Shown here: positions 51,251 through 60,843 of the stretch, piece by piece | Numbering within the stretch: position 1 is the stretch's first letter | Layout: every line of letters begins with the position of its first letter | NCBI RefSeq assembly: GCF_018919165.1 | Contig: NZ_JAHLQM010000013.1 | Span: 1-63,386, forward strand | Direction: 5' to 3' | Length of the DNA: 63,386 bases | Source: Amphibacillus sp. MSJ-3 | Lineage (GTDB): Bacteria > Bacillota > Bacilli > Bacillales > Amphibacillaceae | The notes under the pieces: model-generated | Database searches by the model: none | What the model was told of the DNA's origin: nothing | What the model saw: only the letters and a program-made list of their open reading frames with translations | Position numbers and translations under genes: made by a program

Positions 51251-54001
51251 TTAATAATATTCTTCAACAATACTTGCACATCTATCACAAAGATCTGGAT
51301 GTTGATTATCTTTTCCAACTGTATCAGAAACTACCCAACAACGATCACATCTATCTTCATTATACTTTTCAACTTGTACATGAACATAATCATATCCACC
51401 TGGCTGATCGCTGATCTCAGTTTCAAGTTCAACTTTTGAAACAATAAATAATTGGTCAAGTCGATCGATGTCAGTTAGTAAAGCTTTTGTTTCTTCATCC
51501 TTTGGAGTAAGGACAATTTTTGCTTCAAGCGATTTACCAATCACCTTATTTGCTCTTGCTTCTTCAAGTGCTTTTAAGACATCATCTCGAACAGCTACAA
51601 AATGATCCCATTTTTCAATTAGAGCTTGGTCATTACCTATCTTACGAACTTGAGGCATATCTGTTAATTGAACATATTTTTCTTCTTTATGCGGTATATG
51701 ACTCCAAACCTCTTCAGCCGTATGTGTTAGTATTGGTGTAATCAATTTGACCAAGCTGATTAAAGTTTCATAATAAACCGTTTGTATCGAGCGACGTCGA
51801 TGGCTGTTCTCTGGCTCAATATAAAGAATATCTTTAGCAAAATCTAAATAGAAAGCACTTAACTCCTGTGAACAGAATTGATGGACTTGATTGTAAACCA
51901 TTGAAAAATCATAGTTATCATAAGCATTTAAAACTTTATCTATAACCTGTTGTAATTTAACTAACATATATTGATCTAATTCTTCAAGTTGGTCATCTGC
52001 TACTTTATTTACATTCGGATCAAAGTCAGCTAAGTTACCTAGTAAAAAGCGGAATGTATTTCTAATTTTACGGTAACCTTCAGATGTTTGTTTCATAATA
52101 TCATCTGATATACGAACATCTGCTTGATAATCAACAGATGCGACCCAAAGTCTTAATATATCTGCACCGTATTGTCTCATTATTTTTGCCGGTACAACAA
52201 CATTACCAACTGATTTACTCATTTTACGTCCATCACCATCTAGTACAAATCCATGACTTATTACAGTTTTATATGGGGATTTACCAGTTACAGCAACAGA
52301 TGTTGAAATTGAAGAATTAAACCAACCGCGATATTGATCCGATCCTTCTAAATAAATATCAGCTGGTCTTTTTAATTCTTTATTCTCTGACAATACCCCT
52401 TGATGTGATGAACCAGAGTCAAACCAAACATCCATTATATCCATTTCTTTAGTGAATGTTCCACCAGGACTATGTTCAGATGTAAAGCCATCTGGTAACA
52501 AGTCTTTTGTCTCCCATTCAAACCAGATATTAGACCCATGTTGACGGAATAGATTAGCGACATGGTTAATTGTTTCATCAGTAATAATTGGTGTTTGATC
52601 CTCTCCATAAAACACTGGGATCGGAACACCCCAAACTCTTTGTCTTGAAATACACCAATCTCCACGATCTTTTACCATGTTAAACAGACGTGTTTCACCC
52701 CATTTAGGTAGCCAATTCACTTGACCGATTTCTGCTAGAATATCAGAGCGGAAATCTTTGATTGAAGCAAACCACTGATTCGTAGCACGATAAATAACCG
52801 GTTTCTTTGTTCGCCAATCGTGTGGATAGGAGTGCGTAATAAATGATAGTGAGAGTAGTGCACCCTTAGTTTCTAATAAGTCAGTAATTTCTTTATTGGC
52901 GGCATCATAGAATAAGCCCTCAAAGCCTGGTGCCTCAGCTGTAAAGACCCCTTTTTCATCGACTGGACAAAAAGCTTCCAAGCCATATTCCCGTCCAACA
53001 TTAAAGTCATCCTCACCGTGACCGGGTGCAGTATGAACGAGTCCAGTACCACTATCAAGCGTTACGTGATCAGCCAAGATGATTAATGAATCACGATCAT
53101 AAAATGGATGTTTAGCAACAAGTCGATCAGCTTCACTTCCCTTGAAGGATTGAACAATATGATAGTCTTCCCACACAAGTTCTTTAGCCACTGATTCCAA
53201 GAGTTCCTCTGCAACGATTAACTTCTCGCCATTTACCTTAACAACAACATAGGTTAGATCTGGATGAACAGCAATTGCTAAGTTAGCAGGTAAAGTCCAT
53301 GGAGTTGTTGTCCAAATTACAAATCGCTCATCTCCAGTTAATAATTCTCCACCTTCTTTTACATCAAATGCAACATAAATAGACGGAGAACGCTTATCTT
53401 GATATTCAATTTCAGCTTCTGCCAATGCGGATTCAGAAGACGGTGACCAATAAACAGGTTTTAAACCTTTGTATAGATACCCTTTTTTAGCCATTACTCC
53501 AAATACTTCAATTTGTGCTGCTTCATATTCTTTGTGTAACGTAATATAAGGATTATCCCAATCCCCACGTACTCCTAATTGTTTAAATTGGGTTCTTTGA
53601 TTATCAATTTGTTTTAAAGCATAATCAGTACATTTTTGTCGAAATTCTGCCGTCGACATTTTTTTTCGATTAACCTTTTTCTTAGCTAATGCCGTCTCAA
53701 TCGGTAAGCCATGAGTATCCCAGCCTGGTACATATGGTGCATGGAAACCCGTCATCGATTTATATTTCACAATAAAGTCTTTTAAAATTTTGTTTAAAGC
53801 ATGTCCCATGTGAATATCACCATTTGCAAATGGTGGGCCATCATGTAGTACAAATAAGGGGCGACCTTTTGTTCTTTCCTCGACCATTTGATAAAGATTA
53901 TCTTGCTCCCATTCTGCTTGCATCTTTGGTTCTTTGTTCGGTAGATTCCCTCTCATCGGAAAATCTGTTTTCGGCATTAATAGCGTTTCTTTATAATCCA
54001 T
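51251..54001 (-). CDS. ileS: Isoleucine-tRNA ligase
   Basis: 916 residues. Class I synthetase with HMGH at 64-67, an editing CP1 domain, KMSKS (near 590, [12 protein letters not shown]), and a C-terminal zinc site with paired cysteines (CDRCW and [12 protein letters not shown]). It charges tRNA-Ile and edits valine. The bacterial (non-mupirocin-resistant) type in length and tail. Regulated by the T-box leader upstream. Confidence 0.98.
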   Translation of the reverse strand: MDYKETLLMPKTDFPMRGNLPNKEPKMQAEWEQDNLYQMVEERTKGRPLFVLHDGPPFANGDIHMGHALNKILKDFIVKYKSMTGFHAPYVPGWDTHGLPIETALAKKKVNRKKMSTAEFRQKCTDYALKQIDNQRTQFKQLGVRGDWDNPYITLHKEYEAAQIEVFGVMAKKGYLYKGLKPVYWSPSSESALAEAEIEYQDKRSPSIYVAFDVKEGGELLTGDERFVIWTTTPWTLPANLAIAVHPDLTYVVVKVNGEKLIVAEELLESVAKELVWEDYHIVQSFKGSEADRLVAKHPFYDRDSLIILADHVTLDSGTGLVHTAPGHGEDDFNVGREYGLEAFCPVDEKGVFTAEAPGFEGLFYDAANKEITDLLETKGALLSLSFITHSYPHDWRTKKPVIYRATNQWFASIKDFRSDILAEIGQVNWLPKWGETRLFNMVKDRGDWCISRQRVWGVPIPVFYGEDQTPIITDETINHVANLFRQHGSNIWFEWETKDLLPDGFTSEHSPGGTFTKEMDIMDVWFDSGSSHQGVLSENKELKRPADIYLEGSDQYRGWFNSSISTSVAVTGKSPYKTVISHGFVLDGDGRKMSKSVGNVVVPAKIMRQYGADILRLWVASVDYQADVRISDDIMKQTSEGYRKIRNTFRFLLGNLADFDPNVNKVADDQLEELDQYMLVKLQQVIDKVLNAYDNYDFSMVYNQVHQFCSQELSAFYLDFAKDILYIEPENSHRRRSIQTVYYETLISLVKLITPILTHTAEEVWSHIPHKEEKYVQLTDMPQVRKIGNDQALIEKWDHFVAVRDDVLKALEEARANKVIGKSLEAKIVLTPKDEETKALLTDIDRLDQLFIVSKVELETEISDQPGGYDYVHVQVEKYNEDRCDRCWVVSDTVGKDNQHPDLCDRCASIVEEYY

Positions 54002-54104
54002 TAATGATCCCTCCTAATCTCATTCTGTCCAATAATGATTGGTTTAACAATAGAAATAGCAACTTTCCCCACTTGTGATAGCTTGCTTGATTCTTTTAGA
54101 AAAT

Positions 54105-54350
54105 AAAAAAGTTCCCTAATCCCAAAAGGGACGAGAGAACTCGCGGTACCACCCTAGTTAGCTATAAAAAAACATATAACTCACTTAAATCATCATAACG
54201 GGATGTCGACCGTCCTATTTTACTTACACCATTGTTCAAATAGGAAGCTTGAGAATGATCTTCAATTATCTTCTTATACTAGGCTCACACCATTTCCTAG
54301 TTCGCTAAAATAAGGGGAAATAATTTACTCTTTCTCGCATTGCTGTTCAA
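54105..54350 (-). promoter_or_regulatory. T-box riboswitch of ileS
   Basis: On the minus strand the T-box core AGGGTGGTACCGCG lies at 54142-54155, followed by the terminator hairpin GTTCTCTCGTCCC..GGGAAC and T-run (54105-54140). Stem I upstream has the usual AGTA and GGTGTGAG pieces, and a likely AUC isoleucine specifier in GAAGATCATTC (about 54255). Uncharged tRNA-Ile should favour the antiterminator. Confidence 0.93.
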
Positions 54351-54394
54351 ATTGTTTGTTTTTTTAAAAAATTAAAATATAATCTCATCTATGA

Positions 54395-54423
54395 ATTATA
54401 TGTAATCATAGTGAATTCGTCAA
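54395..54423 (-). promoter_or_regulatory. Sigma-A promoter of ileS
   Basis: -35 TTGACG (54418-54423), a 17-bp spacer and perfect -10 TATAAT (54395-54400) on the minus strand, right before the T-box stem I. Confidence 0.87.
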
Positions 54424-54441
54424 GGTGAATTACTTGAAATC

Positions 54442-54939
54442 TTATTCAGACTCCTCTACTTCATCTTCCAAATCATCGATCTTTAAAAGTTGATCCCAAT
54501 CTTTATTATCAACAAGTTCAAGTTGTGCTTCAACAAGCATTTTTAACCGTGTTCGAAAAACTTTACCCTGTTTCTTTAATTCCTCTACTTCAATTTCAAT
54601 TCGTCTTGATTTTTCCAAAGCTTCATTGATTATTCGATCTGCATTTTTTTCTGCTTCCCTAACGATCAACGTGGATTCTTTTGTAGCATTTCCTTTTATT
54701 TCTTCCGCTGTTTGTTGGGCAATTAAAATAGATTTGTTTAAGGTTTCTTCGATATTGGTGAAATGACCCAATTGTTCTTGTAAATTCTCTACTTGACGTT
54801 TCAGCTCTTTCTTTTCACGAATTACAATTTCAAAGTCTTTAATTACTTGATCTAGAAAATCATTCACTTCATCTTGATCGTAACCCCTTAGGCCTCTAGT
54901 AAACTCTTTATTATGAATATCTAATGGTGTCAACGGCAC
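54442..54939 (-). CDS. divIVA: Cell division initiation protein DivIVA
   Basis: 165 residues from the GTG at 54939, eight bases behind AGGAGG; this start gives the family N-terminus MPLTPLDIHNKEF, while the GTG three codons upstream overlaps the ribosome site. The N-terminal lipid-binding domain (RGYDQDEVNDFLDQV) is followed by long coiled coils. DivIVA marks curved membranes at poles and septa, recruits MinJ and, in sporulation, tethers the chromosome. Confidence 0.96.
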   Translation of the reverse strand: MPLTPLDIHNKEFTRGLRGYDQDEVNDFLDQVIKDFEIVIREKKELKRQVENLQEQLGHFTNIEETLNKSILIAQQTAEEIKGNATKESTLIVREAEKNADRIINEALEKSRRIEIEVEELKKQGKVFRTRLKMLVEAQLELVDNKDWDQLLKIDDLEDEVEESE

Positions 54940-55008
54940 AATGGCCACCTCCTCAATCTTTTAATTGCTGTTGTTATTATATTTCGACATATATATGCAG
55001 ATTTCCTG

Positions 55009-55102
55009 CTAATAAAGTGAATCTTCACGCAGTAAGGGAGTTTTTCATCTTCACTGAATGTTAAATAAACAAATCAAGCTTTCACTGACAGTTGATCCGC
55101 GA
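55009..55102 (+). repeat. Dispersed repeat family 2, copy F
   Basis: CTAATAAAGTGAATCTTCACGCAGTAAGGG, TTTTTCATCTTCACTGAATGTTAAAT, then CAAGCTTTCACTGACAGTTGATCCG. The last third of the full element is missing. It sits between ylmH and divIVA, which are closer together in B. subtilis. Confidence 0.75.
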
Positions 55103-55114
55103 AAAACAATCCTC

Positions 55115-55897
55115 CTAATGACTTAATCGCGCATAATTAATCCGCCATTTTTGCTTCTTAGTTTGTCCAATGATTTGATTTAATCGACTTCGACCTTTTC
55201 CGCGACACGAAATGATATCTCCTAATTCAACAAGAAAAGAAGGATCTTCCACAATCTTAAAGTTGACTTTGACTAAATCTTTTTTTATTAATTCTGTTGC
55301 TTGTGTTCTTGAGAGATGATAAAAATGTTTTAAAATAACATCTAAGCGGAGCGAACTAACTGTTGTTTCAAATGTCTTCCAGTCATCCTTGATTAAGATT
55401 GCTTGACTAATCGGGATTTTTTTAAATTGAATACTTGCTTTTTTGATTGAAGTTAAGTGTGTAGCAACATATTCACTAATATCAGCACTAGTAATTATTT
55501 GAATCCGACCATTATTAGAATCGATAGCCAAATCGCCTAGTTTTTTACGCATAATGCCTAATGATAAAAAAGCACCTAATACATCACGATGCTCAATATT
55601 AACAAATTTAACTGGGTAAGAAGCTGTTAATATATCAATCGGGAATGATTCATTTGATACTGTTTCATAATAAGGAGCTAAAAGAGCCTGTTTTCGTTCT
55701 GTACCTTCAATGCCACCAAAAAAATGCAAATTTATTTCTTCATCTTGACCAATGATACTTTGATAAATATATTGCTCCCGTGGATCTAAAAAGTCACTAT
55801 ATTTGAGTATATATTGACGTTCAACCTGTTCCCTCCAACTCAAAACCTGATCTATAAAAGGTTGCTCATCTTTACGAAAATGTTGGTAAATATCCAT
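55115..55897 (-). CDS. ylmH: S4-domain RNA-binding protein YlmH
   Basis: 260 residues with a C-terminal S4 domain (SSLRLDVILKHFYHLSRTQATELI onward). YlmH is a cell division cluster protein; in B. subtilis it has recently been tied to ribosome rescue, binding stalled 50S-peptidyl-tRNA much like RqcH's helper. It lies in the usual sepF-ylmG-ylmH-divIVA order. Confidence 0.93.
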   Translation of the reverse strand: MDIYQHFRKDEQPFIDQVLSWREQVERQYILKYSDFLDPREQYIYQSIIGQDEEINLHFFGGIEGTERKQALLAPYYETVSNESFPIDILTASYPVKFVNIEHRDVLGAFLSLGIMRKKLGDLAIDSNNGRIQIITSADISEYVATHLTSIKKASIQFKKIPISQAILIKDDWKTFETTVSSLRLDVILKHFYHLSRTQATELIKKDLVKVNFKIVEDPSFLVELGDIISCRGKGRSRLNQIIGQTKKQKWRINYARLSH

Positions 55898-55909
55898 CTT
55901 ATTTAGTGA

Positions 55910-56173
55910 TCACCTGAAAAATCCAAATAGTACGTCAAGGCCACTTGCAGCAAATTCCAAAACAATTAATGCAACAAGGCCAGAAAAGTCAACCATACCA
56001 AGCGGAGGGATCATCTTTCGAAAAGGTTCCAAATAAGGTTCTACAATACTTGCTAAAAATTGGCCAATTGATGATTCTCGCGAACCAGGGAACCACGACA
56101 TTAAAATATAAATTACAATCGCAAATTGATATAAATTAACTAATCTAAAAATTAACACTTCAATTAGATCCAT
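55910..56173 (-). CDS. ylmG: YggT family membrane protein YlmG
   Basis: 87 residues with two membrane spans, and the YggT signature [32 protein letters not shown] between them. Its exact function is unknown; homologs affect nucleoid and septum position. Four bases after sepF. Confidence 0.94.
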   Translation of the reverse strand: MDLIEVLIFRLVNLYQFAIVIYILMSWFPGSRESSIGQFLASIVEPYLEPFRKMIPPLGMVDFSGLVALIVLEFAASGLDVLFGFFR

Positions 56174-56177
56174 CTAT

Positions 56178-56606
56178 TTACCACCTTTGTTCCATTTCTT
56201 CATCTTCTATAACCTGAGTTATGTTTCCTGTTATCTCTACATTATCTGGTGTACATAAAAAGGTATGTGGGCCTAATTTTTGAATTTCACCTGATACAGC
56301 ATACACTGTTCCACTGAGGAAATCGACAATGCGCTTGGCTTGTTGATAATCAACGCGTTGCAAATTAATAATAACTGATCGACGATTAACAATATTATCG
56401 GCAATATCTTGAGTTTCTTCATATGATCTTGGCTCAGATAAGACAACCTTTGCTTGAGGTTGTACCGATTTTAAACTAACAATATTCTTATTCTCATGTC
56501 TATCACTTCGTCTCATGATTTCTTCAGTCTCAGCTGGTTCAATTTCCTCATAATATTCTTCATCTTCTACTGAAAAAAGTGTGCGAAATTTGTTTTTAAT
56601 GCTCAT
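56178..56606 (-). CDS. sepF: Cell division protein SepF
   Basis: 142 residues. A short amphipathic N-terminus, acidic linker, and the C-terminal SepF domain (VVLSEPRSYEETQDIADNIVNRRSVIINLQR). SepF polymerises into rings that bundle FtsZ and anchor it to the membrane with FtsA. Eleven bases after ylmE. Confidence 0.96.
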   Translation of the reverse strand: MSIKNKFRTLFSVEDEEYYEEIEPAETEEIMRRSDRHENKNIVSLKSVQPQAKVVLSEPRSYEETQDIADNIVNRRSVIINLQRVDYQQAKRIVDFLSGTVYAVSGEIQKLGPHTFLCTPDNVEITGNITQVIEDEEMEQRW

Positions 56607-56616
56607 TTTATCACCT

Positions 56617-57297
56617 TTACCCTTCTGTTCCGACGATACGATTACCTATTCGAATATGGGTTGCTCCCTCTTCAATTGCAATCTTATAATCATGACTCAT
56701 TCCCATCGATAGGCCTTGGCACGGTGCATGTGGGTAATTTTTCCCCACAATATAATCACGCAGTTCCCGGAGCTTCCGAAATACCTGGCGTAAAATAATT
56801 TGATCGTCTGTATATGGTGCCATTGTCATCAAACCGACGACCTCTACATTAGGAAAGTCCGCCAATGATTCAATAAAAGATTCTACTTCGTTTGGTGCGA
56901 TACCATTCTTTGTTTTTTCACCACTTACATTTACTTGAACAAAGCAAGGTATTCTTCGCTTAGCTCGTTTATTTATTTCTTTCGCAATAGATAAGCGATC
57001 TAGTGCATGAAAATAGTCCATTTTATCAACAATATCTTTTACTTTTCGCGATTGTAAATTTCCAATGAAGTGCCAAATAACATCTTCATTCGTACAAGCC
57101 GCTTGTTTTTTTGTTAAACCTTCTAATCTATTTTCAGCAATATTGACAATCTTAGCGTCAATAACTTCCTTTGTTTGTTCTATTGTAACATATTTTGTCA
57201 CAGCTATCAGTGTAATTTCATCGGTTGATCTACCGACTTTTTGGCAACTTTCTTTTATCTCTTGTTTAACTTTTTCAATATTACTTTCTATGGTCAC
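56617..57297 (-). CDS. ylmE: PLP homeostasis protein YlmE (YggS family)
   Basis: 226 residues from the GTG at 57297, behind GGGGGAG; the longer frame reaches back into the ylmD remnant. A TIM barrel with the PLP lysine in TLIAVTKYV near 34 and IGNLQSRK, GLSMGMSHDY. YggS proteins keep free pyridoxal phosphate in balance. Neighbour ylmD is broken. Confidence 0.94.
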   Translation of the reverse strand: MTIESNIEKVKQEIKESCQKVGRSTDEITLIAVTKYVTIEQTKEVIDAKIVNIAENRLEGLTKKQAACTNEDVIWHFIGNLQSRKVKDIVDKMDYFHALDRLSIAKEINKRAKRRIPCFVQVNVSGEKTKNGIAPNEVESFIESLADFPNVEVVGLMTMAPYTDDQIILRQVFRKLRELRDYIVGKNYPHAPCQGLSMGMSHDYKIAIEEGATHIRIGNRIVGTEG

Positions 57298-57319
57298 AAT
57301 GCTCCCCCTTTTATAAGCA

Positions 57320-58080
57320 TTAACGACAACCAATCAAACCAAGCATTCGGCCTGTCCTACCATGACACGACGATAAGAATAAAATTCCGTAGAATCGTAT
57401 GTATATTGTTCACTGACTAAGAGGTTTGTTAGACTTTATCCCTTGGTCGATTAACATATATAGATTTTTTTAAAAAAGAATCAATTAAACACTGGTCGTC
57501 ATTATCAATTATATTACTTACATTATTCTAATAAGTAGGTGGAATTTAATCTATGATATCTTGATTTACCTGATATCGAGCAAAGCCAATCGATGGATCA
57601 ATTGTGATAAATAGCCTATGAATGTTTACGCCTTCTTTCATCAATCCTTTAGCTATTTCACCGGCAATTCCACGAGCTATACTTCGCCAACCAGCATGAA
57701 TAATGTAGATCCAAGCTGATACTGGATCATAGTAAGAAACTGGAACACAGTCAGCTGAATAGGCTGTGATTAACACATTGCGGTCTCTTGTCATCAAACC
57801 ATCAGTTGCTACTATTGTTCCATTTCGTTGGAATGTCTTCTACACCTATCTTTGGATCATGTTTTGAGATGAAAAGGACTTTTGTCTCATGAACTTGTTC
57901 TCCTATCCAATATGACCCTAGAGGATAAGCAAGATAGTCTGACATCCTCGCTCTATTTTCTATAACAGATTTTTTCATTACCGTGTAGACTCATCTTAAA
58001 TGTACCATAAGGTGATCTACTAATACCACCAAAACGAGTTGTTATCTCCCTCTTATTTCAGGGAATTTATCTTTTCATAG
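57320..58080 (-). pseudogene. ylmD: Frameshifted ylmD (laccase-domain / polyphenol oxidase family)
   Basis: Pieces of YlmD can be read in different frames in the right order: ITTRFGGISRSPYGTF and MSLHGNE (about 57983-58057), ENRARMSDYL to KIGVEDIPT (about 57826-57975), NGTIVATDGLMTRDRNVLIT through SADCVPV, IHAGWRS and IDPSIGFARYQ (57546-57826), then YTYDSTEFYSYRR and HGRTGRMLGLIG before a stop at 57320. At least three frameshifts (one in a run of six A's near 57970) and two stops separate them. Intact YlmD is about 275 residues and acts as a purine nucleosidase-like enzyme. It keeps the ylmC-ylmD-ylmE location. Confidence 0.92.
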
Positions 58081-58110
58081 TAGAATTTGTTTATAAGGTG
58101 GATCATCCTT

Positions 58111-58392
58111 TAAAAAGCTTGTTTTTTCACGATTAAGCTCTCTATCTAATGATGACACAATATATCTTTCACAATTAGACTAAGGCAAAAATCTATTGCT
58201 CGACTCATTACAAAGTATTAGTCATAAGTGAGTATTTTCTTAAAGTTTATTTTATCATATCTTATCTAGATTTTCTCTGACTTTTCATTCAAAGATTGAG
58301 TCAAGTAATTGTGGGAGCTTTTTAAGTCTTATTTTATACAACTTTTAGTATCTCATTAATTAATGACTCGGCTTTCTTGACCCGCCTTTGCC
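58111..58392. other. Upstream flank of the ylmD remnant
   Basis: About 280 bp of AT-rich sequence with no recognisable gene or hairpin. Confidence 0.4.
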
Positions 58393-58594
58393 AGATACTT
58401 TGCTTTCCACGGGCACGACCTCGGGCGCACAGGATGTGGGTCAGTTAGACGTTGCCACAGGACGTGGCGGTTTTAACATTCCTTATTGTTCCACTACCGT
58501 GCCGCAATAAGGATTTTCGGACGCGTGGGACTGGGACAGCGGTTACTCGTCCCATCGAAGACCGTTTGCTGTTCCTGTGGGAGTCTAAATATCT
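58393..58594 (-). repeat. Palindromic intergenic repeat, family 1, long copy
   Basis: A GC-rich 202-bp element bounded by CTTTCCACGGGCACG and CTGTTCCTGTGGGAGTC, the same end modules as copy 1 in opposite orientation. Outer arms AGATACTT (58393-58400) and AAATATCT (58587-58594) pair at 7 of 8 positions. The core has a hairpin CCTTATTGT..GCAATAAGG. It is highly similar to the copy at 62.9 kb. Long frames through it are not genes. Confidence 0.82.
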
Positions 58595-58745
58595 TTACAT
58601 GACTAGATACAATATTAATCACAGTCCTAGTTATTAATGAAATTCATTCAACAAGGCAAGACAATTGACAGCTGGATAATTTCCACTTCAACATCACTAC
58701 GCTTTATTTTTTAACAAAGATCCAATCGTATAGCCACTCATTCTT

Positions 58746-58967
58746 CTAATTAAAAAATATAATAGCAATAACAATAAATATTAGTGTTCCCACTACACCA
58801 AATGGTAAATCAGAAATGTATTCTCTTAGAGGATAGTGACTATAAAAACCCGATAACATAATAAGTGTGAAAACCAAAATAGCAATCCGTACCGCAACTA
58901 CATAAGCAATTATTATTTCAGATATGAATAATAAATAAACGGTTTTTTTCTTTATTCCATTTACCAT
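58746..58967 (-). CDS. Hypothetical small membrane protein, uncertain
   Basis: 73 residues from the ATG at 58967 (MVNGIKKKTVYLLFISEIIIA); a longer frame begins at a TTG at 59018. Two or three hydrophobic spans are likely (VYLLFISEIIIAYVVAVRIAI, VFTLIMLSGFY and VVGTLIFIVIAIIFF). No Shine-Dalgarno is seen for either start, and I do not recognise a family. It lies in a decayed region and may be a fragment. The C-terminal part is the most protein-like. Confidence 0.35.
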   Translation of the reverse strand: MVNGIKKKTVYLLFISEIIIAYVVAVRIAILVFTLIMLSGFYSHYPLREYISDLPFGVVGTLIFIVIAIIFFN

Positions 58968-59018
58968 GTATGAATTAAATAAAATGTAGTAATTAGTTAG
59001 GTTGTACAGGTTTACCAA

Positions 59019-59191
59019 AAGGTGGATAAAAATGTAGAATAACCTAAATATATCAATGTCTTATTATAACATTGTTGCTTATATTCTAATACAAAATATG
59101 CTAATTATCTCGGTGGAAATTTTAATCTTTATACCTGGTGTTTACTGCATAATAAAAGTTAAGAGTATCGCAACCTAAATATCAGAAGGTT
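59019..59191. other. Gap before the IS relic
   Basis: About 170 bp of AT-rich sequence with no gene seen. Confidence 0.4.
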
Positions 59192-59520
59192 GTACAAAAA
59201 AAAGGCTTGCCAGCCCCTTCAAAATACCCTACCGTTAATGGCCGGAGGAAATAAAAGGATGCTAGCAATGCCTGAAATCAATCATATCAATAAATTAAGA
59301 AATGTTAAATCTCTTTCCGTCAATGGGCACTGACTTCTCTGGAATAACTGATGTATCAAAGAATTGTTGGTGAACATCTTCGTGACCGATCGCTGGATAG
59401 CCCAAAAAAACTTTCCAATGCTACACTGGCATTCCGATGGAAAGGACTTGTAACAGCTAGTTCAATTGCTGAATGCTGTACCACTGAACTCAGCCTTTTT
59501 ATCTCGTTAAAAGCAAAATA
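59192..59520 (+). mobile_element. Possible insertion-sequence relic (IS21-like start)
   Basis: A GGAGGAAATAAAAGG ribosome site leads an ATG at 59259 and a 24-codon frame (MLAMPEINHINKLRNVKSLS and VNGH, then TGA at 59331) which resembles the N-terminus of IS21-family IstA transposases. The following sequence to about 59520 has a 57-codon open plus-strand frame (LMYQRIVGEHLRDRSLDSPK onward) that I cannot place. If correct, most of the element has been lost. No intact terminal repeats could be defined. Confidence 0.35.
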
Positions 59521-59594
59521 TTGATCTAATAAATAGACCCTTTTCGCTTGCTAGCCTGCTCCTAAACATTTTACTCTAACTCATTCAAAACATC

Positions 59595-59822
59595 TTATTC
59601 AACTAAAATAACATCATTTCCTAGTGTAATAATGTTGCTCCAAGGAATGATTATTTCTTCTCGTTTATTAAATAAGTGCCCAAGACTGGAACGACTGCCA
59701 ATAATGATATCAGTAATTAAACCTGAATCAACATCTATTTCTAAATCTATAATATAACCCATTCTTGCTCCCGTATTCACTGAAACAATTTCTTTTGCTT
59801 GTAAATTAGTTAATGTTTCCAT
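59595..59822 (-). CDS. ylmC: PRC-barrel sporulation protein YlmC (YmxH family)
   Basis: 75 residues from the ATG at 59822, preceded by AGGGTGGTG. A single PRC-barrel domain (LQAKEIVSVNTGARMGYIIDLEID). YlmC/YmxH proteins are conserved in spore formers; ylmC lies next to sigG and is thought to be expressed in sporulation. Precise role unknown. It is 112 bp downstream of sigG, past a terminator. Confidence 0.92.
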   Translation of the reverse strand: METLTNLQAKEIVSVNTGARMGYIIDLEIDVDSGLITDIIIGSRSSLGHLFNKREEIIIPWSNIITLGNDVILVE

Positions 59823-59885
59823 CAAATCACCACCCTACTTAACTATATGAACATTTTGTAAGTGTCATTACCTTTCTATCCATTT

Positions 59886-59918
59886 AAAAAACCGATTGCA
59901 ATGATTGCAATCGGTTAA
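59886..59918 (-). terminator. Intrinsic terminator of sigG
   Basis: AACCGATTGCAA / TTGCAATCGGTTTTTT is a perfect twelve-base-pair stem with a three-base loop and T-run on the minus strand, about 18 bp past the sigG stop. Confidence 0.92.
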
Positions 59919-59934
59919 TGGATTCACCTTATAT

Positions 59935-60720
59935 TTAATGGCCATCAAACATATCCTGATTCATCTCTTGGATGGCCGCTTTTTCGAGTCTTGAAACTTG
60001 TGCTTGAGAGATGCCTATCTCATTAGCCACTTCCATCTGTGTTTGTCCTTGAAAAAACCGCTTCGTTAGAATAAGTTTTTCTCTCGCGTTTAAACGCTTA
60101 ATTCCTTCTCGTAATGAAAGATGATCTACCCAATCTTCTTCCTCATCGCCTTCATCACTAATTTGATCCATCACATAAATCGGATCGCCACCATCATTAT
60201 ATATCGGTTCAAATAAGGAAACAGGATCTTGTATTGCATCCAAAGCAAATACAATATCTGACTGTTCAACTCCTAATTCCTTAGCAATATCTTCTGCGGT
60301 CGGCTCTTTTAATGTTTTACTAAGTATTTTCTCCCTTGCTTGGAGCGCTTTATATGCTGTATCTCTTAGTGATCGAGAAACACGTATTGGGTTGTTATCA
60401 CGTAAATAACGGCGAATTTCGCCTATAATCATTGGCACTGCATAAGTGGAAAATCTAACATTTTGGCTAAGATCAAAATTATCAATTGATTTCATTAGCC
60501 CAATACAACCCACTTGAAATAAATCATCGCCATATTCTCCACGATTTTGAAATCTTTGAATGATACTTAATACTAATCGCAAATTCCCATTGATTAAAGT
60601 TTCCCTCGCTGACTGATCACCTGCTTGTAACTCTCTGAATAATTTTCGCATCTCTTCATTCTTGAGGACCGGTAGTTTTGATGTATCTACACCGCATATT
60701 TCTACTTTATGTCTAACCAT
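59935..60720 (-). CDS. sigG: RNA polymerase sporulation sigma factor SigG
   Basis: 261 residues from the ATG at 60720 (MVRHKVEICGVDTSKLPVLKNEEM), behind GGGAGGG. Regions 2 (DDLFQVGCIGLMKSIDNFDL, FSTYAVPMIIGEIRRYLRD), 3 and 4 (MEVANEIGISQAQVSRLEKAA) are all intact and very like B. subtilis SigG. It directs late forespore genes. The upstream gap carries a sigma-F/sigma-G promoter. Confidence 0.98.
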   Translation of the reverse strand: MVRHKVEICGVDTSKLPVLKNEEMRKLFRELQAGDQSARETLINGNLRLVLSIIQRFQNRGEYGDDLFQVGCIGLMKSIDNFDLSQNVRFSTYAVPMIIGEIRRYLRDNNPIRVSRSLRDTAYKALQAREKILSKTLKEPTAEDIAKELGVEQSDIVFALDAIQDPVSLFEPIYNDGGDPIYVMDQISDEGDEEEDWVDHLSLREGIKRLNAREKLILTKRFFQGQTQMEVANEIGISQAQVSRLEKAAIQEMNQDMFDGH

Positions 60721-60756
60721 ATGTGACCCTCCCATGTTGTCCAACTATACATGGAA

Positions 60757-60786
60757 CAGTATCACCATTGGTTAATGCTTTTATGC
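60757..60786 (-). promoter_or_regulatory. Sigma-F/sigma-G promoter of sigG
   Basis: On the minus strand there is a -35 GCATA (60782-60786), a 15-bp spacer and a -10 GGTGATACTG (60757-60766), which fits the sigma-F consensus GYATA-15-GGnnAnAnTR at every fixed position. It matches the known forespore control of spoIIIG. Confidence 0.85.
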
Positions 60787-60843
60787 AGGTAATAATTTCT
60801 AAAGGTCAAATGAGAATGTTCATAAACTTGTATCCTTGATAGG

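Noticed and set aside
58452-58637. Open plus-strand frame of 61 codons
   Set aside because: It lies inside the family 1 repeat; it is open because of high GC content and is not shared in frame with the copy at 62.9 kb.
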